Assembly (NCBI GenBank): GCA_964035755.1
Contig: CAXIVR010000001.1
Coordinates: 255,188,410-255,252,409, forward strand
Direction of reading: 5' to 3'
From: Teleogryllus oceanicus
Lineage: Eukaryota > Arthropoda > Insecta > Orthoptera > Gryllidae
DNA: 64,000 nt
This document shows positions 11,890 to 24,531 of this stretch, piece after piece (the first letter of the stretch is position 1; each line of letters begins with the position of its first letter). A program made the position numbers and the translations under genes. The notes under the pieces were generated by a model. It had not been told where the DNA came from. It worked only from the letters and a program-made list of their open reading frames with translations, and did not search any database.

Positions 11890-12180
11890 GACCGAAATAA
11901 CTGATGCTCAATCAATGGCGAAGAAATGAAAATGAAAATTGGGAGAACACGTTGCCAGGATGAAGACAGATAGATGGGCCCATACCAGCCACCACATGGG
12001 ATCCATGAATCGGAAGGAGTGTGGGAAGACCGAAGGCACTACGGTGCAGAGAAGTACAGCGTTTATAACAAAGACAGACTGGACACGGCTGGCACAAGAC
12101 GAATTATGGTGGAAGAAAGAGAGCAACAATTTGGGAGTGAGAAAAGGAAGTAATAAATCAGAAGTGAAGTTCACGTGAAA
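11890..12180 (+). pseudogene. Non-LTR retrotransposon reverse transcriptase, right half
   Basis: TEITDAQSMAKK then two Trp-to-TGA changes, then KLGEHVARMKTDRWAHTSHH and TDWTRLAQDELWWKKE, the C-terminal GHVARM..W region typical of insect LINE proteins. It continues the fragment ending at 11267. Confidence 0.75.
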
Positions 12181-14400
12181 TAGGACAGAATACGTGCAAA
12201 TGAACTAAGTTCAATTTCAAAAGACTAAACAAATAATAATGAAAGCTTGTGTAGTTTTAATGGTTATTGATTAATTATTACTTCTTTTGTAAAAAAAATA
12301 TTGGCGTCAACTTATAGCTAACGCAAGTTCAAAAATTGTAATTAAGATTAACAGATACTACCAACTCAACATCAGAAGTTGATGATCTGATGTTTACTCA
12401 GAAGCTATCCCTGAGGAAAAAATACTTCGCTCAGGTTCGCGAATTCCAACACTAAGGGTTTGCGTACAAGAGTCCTTCAGAGATATCAAGATTGTGCTAA
12501 AATGTTTGGAGTGTGTGAACACTCTAGAATCAAGTGTGGAGGAACTACGAACGTTGGAGGCGGGTCTGCAAACCTTATTAATAAAAAAACACAGCAAACT
12601 GGAATAAAAACTATTATTTTAAGGCTAAATGAATATAGTGAAATTTTAAATTTACGTTGTTTGGAAATTTTACCGAACACCTCAAATAACTAAAACCATT
12701 ATCGAGGAGAAACTAGTTAGTTTTCGCATTTTCGGATATCGTGAATCAACACTTCAGTCCCTAGAGGTTCACCGGAGTCTAATGCATAAAAGAAAGCCAA
12801 GGAAGACACTCGATGAAAGCAGTTCTTTGGATGATTCAGTTGGTGCCAAAAATATTGTCGATAGCAGGGTGCATGAGTGATTTGAAGGTTTTTCCCCCTC
12901 CCTCTCTCTCTTTCTGTGTGTGTAGTGTGTATATTCCACCAAACGTTTTCCGAGAACCGCGAAGAATAGCTGAAGGTAACGTGTTTCACGTGCCACCTTT
13001 TATGATAATAATAATTAATATAATAATAATTATTATATAAAATATCATTAATTTCTTATGTTCGTTTACTTTCCTACCATTTTGTAACAGTCAAAATAAA
13101 CCATTTTCAAACCCATGAGTTTTGATATCTTTTCAGAGAAATGTTAAATTGTGATAACATTTAAGAGCACAGGTTCGATATACAAAGTTCCCAGCAGCAA
13201 GTATAAATGATGCGTGAATGATTTTTTTAATATCAAGGACATTACCTAGTATTAAGAAAAAAATAAATTTTTTATTCAAGTTCCTTAGGCCAAAGTGCTA
13301 ACGAATTAACTGTACAATTAGATTAACTTAAAATTAAGTTCGTTTTGGTTAGTTGGCCTTAAGGCAGCAGCATGTAATGTAACCCAAATCACGGAAATAA
13401 TTTCCCGCCTCGTCAGTGGTATTGTGGAGGGGTAGGGGGAACTATCCGCTAAGTGAAAATTAAAGTAGTAGTCGGTATTTGGACTTTATCCAGTGTTAGT
13501 TTCTAATGACAGTTGTCAATAGAGGACATGGGTCACCTGACAATCGCCGAATAAGACGAAAGAAAACTAAGACAATAAAAGATAAAATAAGAAAGAATTT
13601 ACTCGGATTTTAGATTCTTTAAAGTTCGCAACTGCACATTGAAAAGACATTACGTATCGTTCCGCCTATACATGCATTGCTACACGCTGGATGTTGTACT
13701 ATATTTTTCCACAACGGATTACAGTATATCCTTAGCGTTCCACTCGGCGAAGGCATTTTGTATGATTCAGCCAATATCGCAGTAGTATGCATCATTGGGA
13801 TTTTCCCGCACCTGACTCAAGGTGACCACAAGTCGAGTAGAAAAACGGGAGGGGAGCATCCGATCCTTCGCATGGTCACTGCCGACATCGTTTCAAAACA
13901 CATTTCATTCTCTTTTTTAATTTATTCTTTCTTTCCCTCTGTACCTAGCTTTTATGAACAACTTCAACTACTCTAATTCGGATTCAAATTTTTCAAATTA
14001 TTCGCCAAAATAATGACACGTAGTCGCTGAATAACTCGCAGTGTTCGCTTTAAGAATGTATTAGGGCCAGTGAGGTCTAGTGTAGAATGTTGAGATCCCT
14101 GACAAGGACTACGCCTACAATGCAAGCAAATGGTTTAACCAAACTCTGAATTTTCTTAACTTGAATATACAGATATTGTTTACAAGAAATAATGACTTAC
14201 ATTCCAGGACTAAAACAAATAAAAATCAAAGGTGACTGACAGTAAAAAGCAGCTTGAACGCATTATACTGCCTGATGACAAATAAAATTCAATATTGGTA
14301 GTTTTTAACAAATCTTACTTTTTCTATTGATCTTTCCACGTATTCAAGAATTCAAATCTAAATTAACTAGGGTGCCACAAAATGCAGCAGAACAAATATA
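12181..14400. other. Mostly unassigned DNA with short protein-like frames
   Basis: From about 12393 a 70-codon forward frame reads SDVYSEAIPEEKILRSGSRI, then VQESFRDIKIVLKCLECVNT and VEELRTLEAGLQTLLIKK, ending at a stop near 12598. A second run at 12750-12882 reads SLEVHRSLMHKRKPRKTLDE. Composition looks protein-like, but I do not recognise a family. 12900-13040 has short CT and ATA runs. 13370-13880 is GC-richer with no feature seen. Confidence 0.35.
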
Positions 14401-17400
14401 ATGCACATTGCTCAAGAATAAATAAAATATATTATATCACTGCAATGAATTAAATATTTTAACATACAGTTTTCAGGAATACTGCAATAATTGTGTGTGC
14501 GTGTACGTAAAAGAATAATTTTAAAAACCCGTTGCTGCTCCATAACACAATACATGAATAGAAAATATTTAATGGCAAGATGTCTCTTCCTTGTCAACAA
14601 ATTAAAAAAAAATTTATATTCAGTATAAATTAATATTGCTTTTACAAATTTTCTATAGTAAAGAAAGTTATTCAATATACATTTTTAATGTTATAAATAT
14701 GAAATTCAATACATAAGAATTGATTTTAGATTCAGAATACATGAAAAATTCTTTATAAGAAAATCTCAATAAAGCTGGGCACTATGCCAATATGATAGCA
14801 TCAGAACTAAATAAATTGTAGGATCTCAAGGTCTTTATTGCACGAGAGGAGCAAGGAAATAAGAAGGGGTTCAAAAACCAACACTTTAATGATATATTAT
14901 GTATATTGATAATTACAACAAAATTATTTTCTACTTTACCCCTACGAAAACATAACAATTGTATATTATGGGGTACATAGCACAAATATTCTTTACACTT
15001 TCTAATATTCATCCATACAAATCCAAACGAGCATCTCAATATAAGGGAAACTTAGGTGACAAGAAACTACAAAAGAGAACTAACACTTTTGTTTTCTTGT
15101 AGGCACATTCTATCTGCAAATGATTCACAACTGTAACCATATATGCCATTAAATGTGTACCTCTGGCTCACAATAAGCAATAGTTTTATTAAGAGATTAT
15201 CACCTTTCACCTACAAATCATTAAATTAAGTCTTGTACATTGAATCTTATGGTAGGCACACATTTATATGAGGTAAGTATCAATTAATGAAATTTCTTCA
15301 TTAATTTTTGCCACATCTCCTCCATCGGTTTCCTGGTACAATAAGCCATTCTAGCAAAAGTCAGTACCATATTGTACTAAACAAACACTAATCTAAAGTA
15401 CACAAGTTTTTAGATTTAAAAACTAATGAACAATAAATTAATACATTAGAAGTGGGAGAAAATATCTGCATAACAATATAATAAATTATAATAAATTTTA
15501 AAAGAATATTCCTAAAGCTTGTCAACATTCTACATTTTATTCAATATTCAGTCTGTAAAGCATTGTATAAAAGGAGAACAACGGGATAAAATGGTAAGTT
15601 ACATATAATAATGAAAGACATTAGGAGGACTACTACTGACAGTTTTTGTCACAACTCCATAGAACATATTTTGTCATGTATCTGTACATTTAAAAAAAAA
15701 TTACTACAGCACAATACTTTCAATAATGTCCTAAAATAATTTCATCCTCTACTGGCAATGGCACACAGACCTTGTATTTGGAACCATTATTTGGCTCATC
15801 ACTATTTAAAATGAGAAATTAAAATAAATAAATAAATAAAAAGGAGAGAGAGAGGAAAAAAGAAGAAAAATAAACATACAAACAAACAACTCTTGTAAAT
15901 AAAATTCCTCATGAAAAGCAACATACCAAGTCGTCATGAAATTCTGAAGAGAAAATTCACGTACACATGAGGCCTTAGAATTCAAGATCACTATATTCTT
16001 CTACTGTTGCAGTGAAAGTAGCAGAATGTCAAGTGAAGAAATTATGGAAAATTAAAACATTTTGTCAAAGAAAACAATAGTAGAAAAGAGGACACAAATT
16101 TTATTTAAAATGAGGATGACAGTTCTCTTAAAAACAAATAAGGAAAAGACTGCAATTGAAAAAAAGGCTTATATGGTAACAGTCTGAAATGACTATAAGA
16201 AATAAGATGCAAGATTATTACATAAAACCTTTTTAACTAGGATTCCTGTATCCAAATTATAAACGTCAACTTCCTTGTAATCATTCAATAAGAAATATAT
16301 TTACATTCACCCCCAAAATCATTCATTTATGTAAGCTATTATGAAAAGAATAGGCAAAAACAATCCAATATTAAAACTTTTAGTTAATTCGGTTGCTCTA
16401 TCATTACAGATCATGGAATTTTATTGAGACAAACGTAGACATACTTTTTATAGTAAAGAGAAAATACAACTGGAATATTCATGCTTAAAAAATGTACTTT
16501 GGAACGCTAATTTATAAACCTTACTAGCAGGGTAACACGAGAATAAGTAATACAGCAATGACTGAAGTGCATAAAATTGCCTACACAAAAAAGAAAAAGC
16601 TGTAAGGGCTAATGGCAAATAAGGCAATACATGATGAAGAGTGGGAGAGGGAGGGAGGGGAGAAAGGGGGGGAGACAGAGGAAGGGAGGGGTGAGAAAGA
16701 AAGAGAAGAGGGAAGAGAGAGAGAGAGATTGAAAAGACGGGAGGGGGAAAAAGAGAAGAGGGGGGAAGTAAGATGCATGTATATATGTTGACTTAAAACC
16801 AAAATATCGTTTAAAATGTTCAAAAATCAGAAGGCACACATAATATTTAATAGTTGGGGGCAAATCAACTGAAGATAAGAAAATTGTTATGCCCTTTGAA
16901 ATGAGCATGTATCACCAAATATTTGGAAAATGTAAGGGAAGTATGCAATTAAGCAAAAAAAGCCCAGAAGTATCATATATTTTTTGTGACAATTTCATTT
17001 TGAAAGGGACTCCAACATAAATACAAAGAAATAAAAGGTCATAGAAACATATAAAAAAATTCTTATTATAACTACATTGATTAGATATAAGAATTATCAA
17101 AAATTTTGTACAGGAATATTCTTGAAAATTACCAGAAGTTAGGTTCACATTCAAGGTGATGAGCACCAATATTATAATTAATACCAATTAATTTTATTTA
17201 AAATTTGATTTGTGCAAAGTACGAAAGTTTATAATGGTCGTTCTTTGTTATTTCCAAAATGTATGTAGGCTGTTCCAGTAACACAATACTGAATTTTTAA
17301 GCATTTTCATTCATACAGTTAGGAACCCAAAGAGAATGTTTTTCTAAACATTATGTGTTGCCATGGAATGTTACAGCAAAAATAGAATCAATGCAAACAT

Positions 17401-19329
17401 GAAAATTTGCATAATAATCCAAAGTGAAAATGGTGTTAAAATTACTTGGAATATTTGGAAGGCAAAACCATGCCAAAACTACACAATTTTTCAAAGAAAA
17501 AAATTTGACAAATTGTTCAGTTACATAAATCAGAGCAGTTCAAATGCAAGAAATGAGGCCAGACTGCCAGACTGCATGCAGTGGTCCACAGCAATGGCTT
17601 GCATTTCACTAGACTAGAGCCAATCACACCACCTCTCCCTGATAGCAAGGAAGGGCTGAGCCAGGGTGTGCCAAGTTGGCCACCCACATGAACAACGCTA
17701 GCATGTGTTAACGCAATCACACTTTTTATAAGAGCCAATAACAGTGAATGAAACATCACTGCAGTGAATAAGAAAAAAATGTAAGCACTCTTTTTTTAAA
17801 TTCTCAATTTGCAATCCTTTACCATTAAAATATTTCAAGAAAGTCAACAAGTCATTGACTTAGGTCTAAAATATTATTTGCAGCCATTGCAATTGATTTT
17901 ACAAAGATTCATGTTCATATGGCTTTTGGATTCAAGTTTCTGAATAGTACTGTATGGTGAGTGTGTACGTGTGTTTTTAAAGAAAAAGGCCATATTCTAA
18001 TTGCTAAAGAATGTGCTGTATGAAGTGATGCTGGCTCTCTAAGAGCCCAGTGCTTAAAGTGTAAATTGGGTCCTTAATTGTGATCGCCAAATATGACATC
18101 AGAAGTTTTAAATCTAATTTGTGTACAGGTTACATTATGTATTAGATTTAAATATATGTAAAAAATTATACAAACAATACTTTTTTTTCAAATCTGTAGA
18201 AAAATCGTATGAAATAATGAACTAATTGTATGATTTAGAAGCTTTTCATTTGTCTTAAGAGTTAGGCATTTTTTAAGTATCTCTTTTAATATGATCAATT
18301 TGAGTTTTTTTTTTTTTTAAATTTAAGGTTTTATAAAAATAAGATTACAATACGCTTGTCAAAATTAAAATATCTGTTTTGCATGAAGAATTTATCGAAC
18401 TTGTAATAACATTACAATAGCTGATTACTATTTAACTACATTGCTAATAGGTATTATGTACTGAACATGAAATAATTTTAAACATAAAATATAAAGTTAT
18501 AGAAAAAGCACGAATATTGAACAAATCTTAATGCCAAATTTTCATTCTATAAGAAAAATAACAAATTTATTCAACAGTACAAATTACTCTGATTTACTTG
18601 AGATTTGAAGATTTTCTTTCTTTATTTCATATCAGCAAAGATATCAGATGACATTATCAACTTAAATCTGTCATAGCCTTTCACCTTCTATTGATAAAGG
18701 AGCCGGACCACTGAAGTGTTTTTCAGATATTCGACTTCTAAGACAGTTTTACATCAAATTTAGAAAATGAACTTTCAACTTTGGCCACTGAAATAGTAAG
18801 TTAACTGTGTACATACACAACGAATAGCGATTTGCTAAAAGGAACCAAGTCCAAAAAATAAAAGAGGGCAAACAAAAAACATTTTATTCTCTCTATCAAG
18901 TTTTGAATCTGCTGAATTCAAAATCAAACTCTTTACCTAACTCATATTTCTGAACATACTTAAAAAATTTAATAGAAAATGGCCCTTAAAGATGCAGTTA
19001 AAAGCAGTAGACATACAGGCTTTTAACAAATAAATATTGTTTTTCTTTGAGGTAATGAATTTGTATTTTTTAACAAAAACTGATTTTATTGAAACAACAT
19101 TCATGAATGCAACATGGATGGAACTACATTTGGTCCATATCAATCTCATGACCACATTTGAAACTTCTGGTAGAAATTTTAATAAGCATCATCAATGTAC
19201 TGAATTACTTTCATTGTATCGCACACTTCTTGCTTTTTTACAATCTCTCTTGCTCCTGGATAGGCAATGTCATTTGAACTGAGGTGAGTGTATTATGATG
19301 TAAGACAAGGGTGTGTGATGCCTCTCCAC
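14401..19329. other. Long AT-rich stretch without recognised genes
   Basis: No exon, terminal repeat or coding relic found in either strand; only a polypurine tract (16640-16769) stands out. It lies downstream of RUNDC1, but nothing shows that it is its 3'UTR. Confidence 0.5.
16640..16769. repeat. G-rich polypurine tract
   Basis: About 130 bp almost wholly A/G on the plus strand, with several G4-G7 runs. Could adopt triplex or quadruplex structure. Long serine/leucine-rich open frames on the other strand are composition artefacts. Confidence 0.9.
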
Positions 19330-20707
19330 TGATAAATGGCAAAGCTGTAATGACTCCTAGACACCTTCGTTCGTAAATAAAATGACATAAAAGACCTGAT
19401 AGCAAAAGATCACTTTTTATTTCTTTGATTGGCAGTCTCTTCACACACTGGATTTTTCCTGTAGTATTTCTGTCACCAGGTTTTAAAGGTATTTAATTGG
19501 TACAAATTCCAGATTAACTTTGACAACAGAAAATTTAAGAGAAGAACTCGTGAATTTATGTATTACAATCAACTGTCATATGTTGTGAATTCTGTCATTC
19601 TCGCGAAGAACTCATTTGATAAAAGAAAAATCTCTCTCGAATGGCAGAAAGGTGTAACCTCTGATAGGAAAGCAAATATTATATTATCTTGAATTATTTC
19701 ATAACTACGAGACAGCAATAATTTTGAAATGGAATGAATCTTGTTCAGTCCAGCAGAGTTATCAGAAAATAAGTGAAATTCATCAAACTGTGCTGAAAGC
19801 GTGAGCAAGAAGGGAATGAGGAAAGAATGTATCTCATCAGGATCTTTTCTTGCCTGGAGCTCATGTTAGATCACTATTAAGAGCAGTAAAAATTGTTTTG
19901 CTTCTTTGCATGTGAATAACTAGTTCCGCTACTACTATCCTTTTTCAATCACCATTTAGACAAAACAATTTGAGTTTTAACTTTAATTTTTCACAGTCAC
20001 AACAACACAACTTGTGGCTGTCCAAACCATACATGGAAATTATGTTTTAAATGTTTATAATAGAAATATTAGCAAACAAATCTGTATACAGATCATACAT
20101 TTGCTTCCCACTACAATGCTTATCTTTTACTGGAAAGGACTCCATATGAACATGAACTTACATGTTAACATCAAATGGAAGAGAGAAGCTGTATGCTTGC
20201 CCTGCATTTCTCTAGCGTTTTTCCTTGCTACCTTTAAAATTCTTAAACTTAAAACTTCTAATTCTCTTCACTCCTACTGACATTATTGCAAGAAATGCTG
20301 TCGAGCATAATTCAAATCATTGAGCTCCAACCATTAAGTGGTGTCTGAAAGGAACTGTCTTTTCTTCTCTTCTGCATTTCTTGATCTCCTCCTCTTCACA
20401 TTTTCAACACCAATCAGACTTTGCAAATAAATATTTGTTCATTTTTACTTGAGAAGCTATTGTAAAACTGCATGAAGACTGTCAGTCTATTATCTTCTGA
20501 TATTCTTCAGAAATGGTTCTTCCAATATTTACAGTCAGCACCCAAGCGTTTAGATCTCACCATTTCCCTAACATGATTTTCATGCTCCTCTCCCATAAGC
20601 TTACCTTTCTTAATTATATTTTGTTTAGAATTACTTGGATTTGCATGTCTTTTCCCTCTATTCCTAACAACATCTGCAACATCTACTTCACTTACTGAAA
20701 CCACCAC
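19330..20707 (-). pseudogene. Decayed copy of an uncharacterised arthropod protein family with a DNxxGxNK motif
   Basis: Read from 20707 downward: RNRGKRHANPSNSKQNIIKK, VRSKRLGADCKYWKNHF, (stop) RISEDNRLTVFMQFYN, a shifted ENVKRRRSRNAEEK, MSVGVKRIRSF, MESFPVKDKHCSGKQMYDLY, ARKDPDEIHSFLIPFLLTLS, EFHLFSDNSAGLNK, CFPIRGYTFLPFERDFSFIK, VLRENDRIH, W-stop-QKYYRKNPVCEE and SFAIRSFMSF. The order matches a protein family common in insect genomes (SxRGKxxPxxxLGxxCxxKC; LFSDxCGGQNKN; FPVRGHSFLPxDRDF). At least three frameshifts and several stops make it a pseudogene. The family function is unknown to me; the spaced acidic motifs suggest a transposase-like fold, which is inference. Confidence 0.65.
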
Positions 20708-22479
20708 AAACTATACATGTTACAGCATAACACTACTTCCAACATGACAACTTTAACAATGACTAACTCACATTAAAATATCTGCTGCAAAATCAGTGCA
20801 AAAACTTCAGACCCTCCTATAACAAAAACTTCATTTTGTTCAAACAGCTGATGTCCAGGACTGCAGCCCTTTTAACAAATACAGCAAAATTGCTGTTTGT
20901 TTTGTTGCCATGTCCAGGGTGTGCACACAGGTTCTTTTAACCAAAATCGGTGCGCCTATATTCGAACAATGTATTTCAGTAAGAAAGCTTTTTTTTTTTG
21001 CGACTTCAGTCCTTTTAACAAATAGTTATTCATTTATTTTTTGTTGCACATCATACACACTGAGAATTTTTGGAATCTTGAGAAATATATTTTGATTTTG
21101 AGAAATGTCGATAAGATTAGTAAAATTAAACAGCTCCTTAGCTCCATTCTAAATTATTACACTTCTATGTTTTGGACAGATTTGAGCAATATCACTCTAA
21201 GGTAATTCATGAAATAATTTTACATTATTTTATAGATCTTTGAATGTGAAAGACACCATGTTTGGTAGAGAAAGGAGAAATTTGAAATGTGAAGGGTTTG
21301 CCTGAATTGTTTTGTCACAAAATGTACAGTGATGCTTTGTGTTCAACATTCATACATTCCACATGCATGACATCACCTTTTCCCCCTTTCTTTGTCTTTT
21401 ACTCTGGGGCAAATCGTGCAACTCTATTGCACCCATGGACACATTTATTTACTGTATTTAGTCACTGAATGAGTAAACACAATATTACTGCAACAAACGC
21501 TCAATAGAACATTATTATTTATTCATTATTATTTTTTATGGAGCAGGAAGACAGAGTGGCAAATTTTTGAAGAAGATAACCAGAAAATGTCTGGTGTGAT
21601 CTCTCAGACCCCAGTGTATATGTCTAATGTTGAGTACACAAGTCAGAATAGGCAGAAGACAAATAACAATGTTCAATCAACTGTAGATTAGCAAGCTGAA
21701 TGACATCAGTCATGTTTGTAACCTCAGATCTGAAGGAACATATAAGCTTTCAGAACAGCAGCGTATATTTTATTACGAGCCTGCACTTAAGGTTGGGCCA
21801 TGAAGCAAGAAAGGTTTCTTGCATGATGGGTTGGACGGTAAGTGTCAGACAAGACACTCAGACGACTGCCATGTGTGTAAACAAGATGACATGGCGAATA
21901 TATTGTGAATCCCCCTGATTAAAACATTGGCATGCCATTATATTTTGTTGTTCCAAATAATTCTAACATGCACTTGCAGCAACTAGGGACAATGTTAATT
22001 AAATATTTGGTTGCCATATACTTTGTTACAGACAAGTGTGGTGCACCAATTGCGTCAGCCTAGCTACGCCCTTGACGATAGACATATGAAAACCATTGTG
22101 GCCAGAATGAAATGATGCTACTCTTTAAGATTAGTTCCAGCAGAACAATGCAATGTAATATTTTAATTTCATTGTGGAATGCAGAAATCATCTGACCATC
22201 TCATTTCAAGCAATGCTAGTAATAATTCACCTCCAAATATCATAATTCAACCCTACACTCCTTGCATTTGGGTTTACCTAATAGTAAGTCCACGTCATCA
22301 AATATTTGAGGCTTTGCAAAGCCAAAGGAGCTAAGAACAAAAATTTTCAAAATGAATTTTACATCTAATTATTATATTAATCTGTGGCAATGCAAAACAC
22401 AATGTTACACACACATTCAAAGTAGTTCTAAAGGCCATCAAGACCTAGCTTTGGTTGTACATGAAGACCAATATGCTTT
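20708..22479. other. Unassigned DNA between two decayed family members
   Basis: No convincing coding relic. A forward frame at 21700-21918 (SDLKEHISFQNSSVYFITSL) was considered and not placed. Confidence 0.45.
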
Positions 22480-23060
22480 TCTAAAAAAGCTTTGTGTCTT
22501 GCTTTGCTGAGGGCATTAAATAAGAATCTCATTACAACCCAACTGAAATTTGTGATAATAAGAGACAACTGCTGCAGCCAGTTTATGAATCATTTGAAGT
22601 TACTCTTCTACCAGTATCTGATATCCATTAGCTTCTTACACAAGGCTGAACACAAATTTCTTATGTTGGGTCATAATTTTGAGAGTGCAGATTGTCTTAA
22701 TTGAACACTGCTGGAAAACTGCAGCAAAGAATCAAGTTCCACACCAGTGCTGCCATTAAAAAAGCAAGACAATCCAGATCATTTAAGGTCTTGAAAATGA
22801 GAGGCAAATTCCTAAACATTGAAGCAGCAGTATACCTGTAATTAAACGTGTCCAAAATGAAAAATCCTAAGGCTGAGAAATCAGCACCATGTGGAGTTAA
22901 AATCAAAGATGGTTTTGATGACCTAGTTTGATATCAGAAACTACAAAGTTGTGAAACCAGGGATCAAGATGGATGACTTTTCCAAGATGGAAGTATGTGC
23001 TCTTCTTGTGCGAGTTAGTTTCTCTCAACATAAAAAAAGGCACTTACAGACAACGATGCC
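22480..23060 (+). pseudogene. Second decayed member of the DNxxGxNK family
   Basis: Forward frame: FVIIRDNCCSQFMNHLKLLF, YQYLISISFLHKAEHKFLML, GHNFESADCLN, then after a shift SRSFKVLKMRGKFLNIEAAV. DNCxxQ.., FYQYL..., HKFLxxGHxFxxxD and FKVLxMRxxFLNIEAAV are the same succession of blocks seen in intact relatives that I recall. Opposite orientation to the relic at 19330-20707 and from a different sub-branch. Frameshifts disable it. Confidence 0.5.
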
Positions 23061-24460
23061 TTTGTTTTATTAAGAAAATGTAGAATTCTTTCTCAACATT
23101 ATGAATCAAATTAAGATACTACAGCCTACGGTATTTCTGTCAGTTGACATAGTGGTATTTGATGTTCCTAATTTAATAACACAAATTTGTTCTCAGATTT
23201 AATACATTCTAATGTGCTTAGCTGAAAGTTAAAACTAGACTTAGCTCCTTTGGTTAAGGTACCAGTAAGGACTTTGTTTCTTTCCAATTGTCTGAAGTTC
23301 AAAATCACTTGTGATCACTACAATTCCTAAATATGTTGAAAAACATATGAAGCTAATAAAACTTGAGTGAAAGTATTATAACTTTTTAGATGAGTTTACT
23401 TTACATACTAACAAGTTTATAAACAATTTATCGATTTCCTGAAAACAAGCATTGGCACTTAGCTCCCTTGATTTTTGCAATACCTCATTTATTGAAATAA
23501 AAGAGGAAATGCAAATGCCGGTATACCAAATACATTAATGTCATTGAAAACTCCACAAATTATTGCAAAATTATTCATGTAATTGATGATAACTTGGACG
23601 ATCCACATTTCCATTGAGAATTATATTGGTAACTTATCTAAACAAATGCATTTTTTAAATGTTGCATTTAAGCAACAAAACAATAATATGTCTACGCAAG
23701 AACTGTGCTGCTTTCTGGGTCTCAATCCCCAGACCTCAAACCATCACTTCCCATGAAGTAACTGGTGATGCACCAATTACATGAGGGAGGTCAATTCCAG
23801 TAATTTCAGTTCAAAATTTCTTTTTGTGCCAGTTAGTAACTTTCCCTATTACCCTATTGTATGTTTACAATATATCAAAATCCTATAGGATTTGCCAATC
23901 TTTCAAAGCAGGCAGACCATATGTTAATGGCGAAATTTAAATAAGAACATTGGATATTACGCATAATGATATTTTTTGTGATTACTCATTACGTGCTATT
24001 TTCCTTCGAGATTGTTTCAAAAACTTTTGCTGCTCAACAATGCTCTAGAATATGCCCAAGACGTCTTAGGTTGCAGTGCAAATTAAAAAGGAAATTGAGA
24101 AAATCGTTTTTATTTATAGCAAAGTTTATGCAAAGAGGTTTGTTGTCGTTTCAATGTCACTGCCATCATCAGAATTTTCTTTCGAAGGGAGGTCAATAAG
24201 TTAACATTTGATACAATCAAAACTGATAGCCTTTTAATGTAACTTTTTGTATAAGCTGTTCACAAAATTTTAGTGATTCTACTACACAGAGCCATGAACA
24301 ATCTTTATATCAATTATGTTATTTTTTATACTGCAAATGTAAAATTGTGTACTTAACTTTAGCAAGTTCCAAAAGACAAGTATGACTTGATCATACAATG
24401 TAATTAATTTTTTTCTTCTCCTTTCTTTCTCCTCTTCTTCTTCTTTTTTTTCCATTTTAG
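23061..24460. other. Unassigned AT-rich DNA
   Basis: Nothing recognised except the long pyrimidine tract at 24409-24456 that precedes the possible exon below. Confidence 0.5.
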
Positions 24461-24525
24461 GAGGGAGTTAAGCTTGCTGGCCACAGGTTGTACGCAGCAG
24501 AAATCTTCAGTAACGTAAGGTCTCC
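24461..24525 (+). other. Possible isolated exon (plus strand)
   Basis: A roughly 48-nt pyrimidine tract and CCATTTTAG precede a 65-nt open segment (EGVKLAGHRLYAAEIFSNVR) followed at once by a perfect donor GTAAGT; an internal AAC|GTAAGG is an alternative. One of three frames is open. No partner exon found, so it may be chance or part of a non-coding RNA. Confidence 0.25.
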
Positions 24526-24531
24526 GTAAGT

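Noticed and set aside
16581..16908. Ser/Pro/Leu-rich reverse frames
   Set aside because: Complement of a polypurine tract; no family resemblance.
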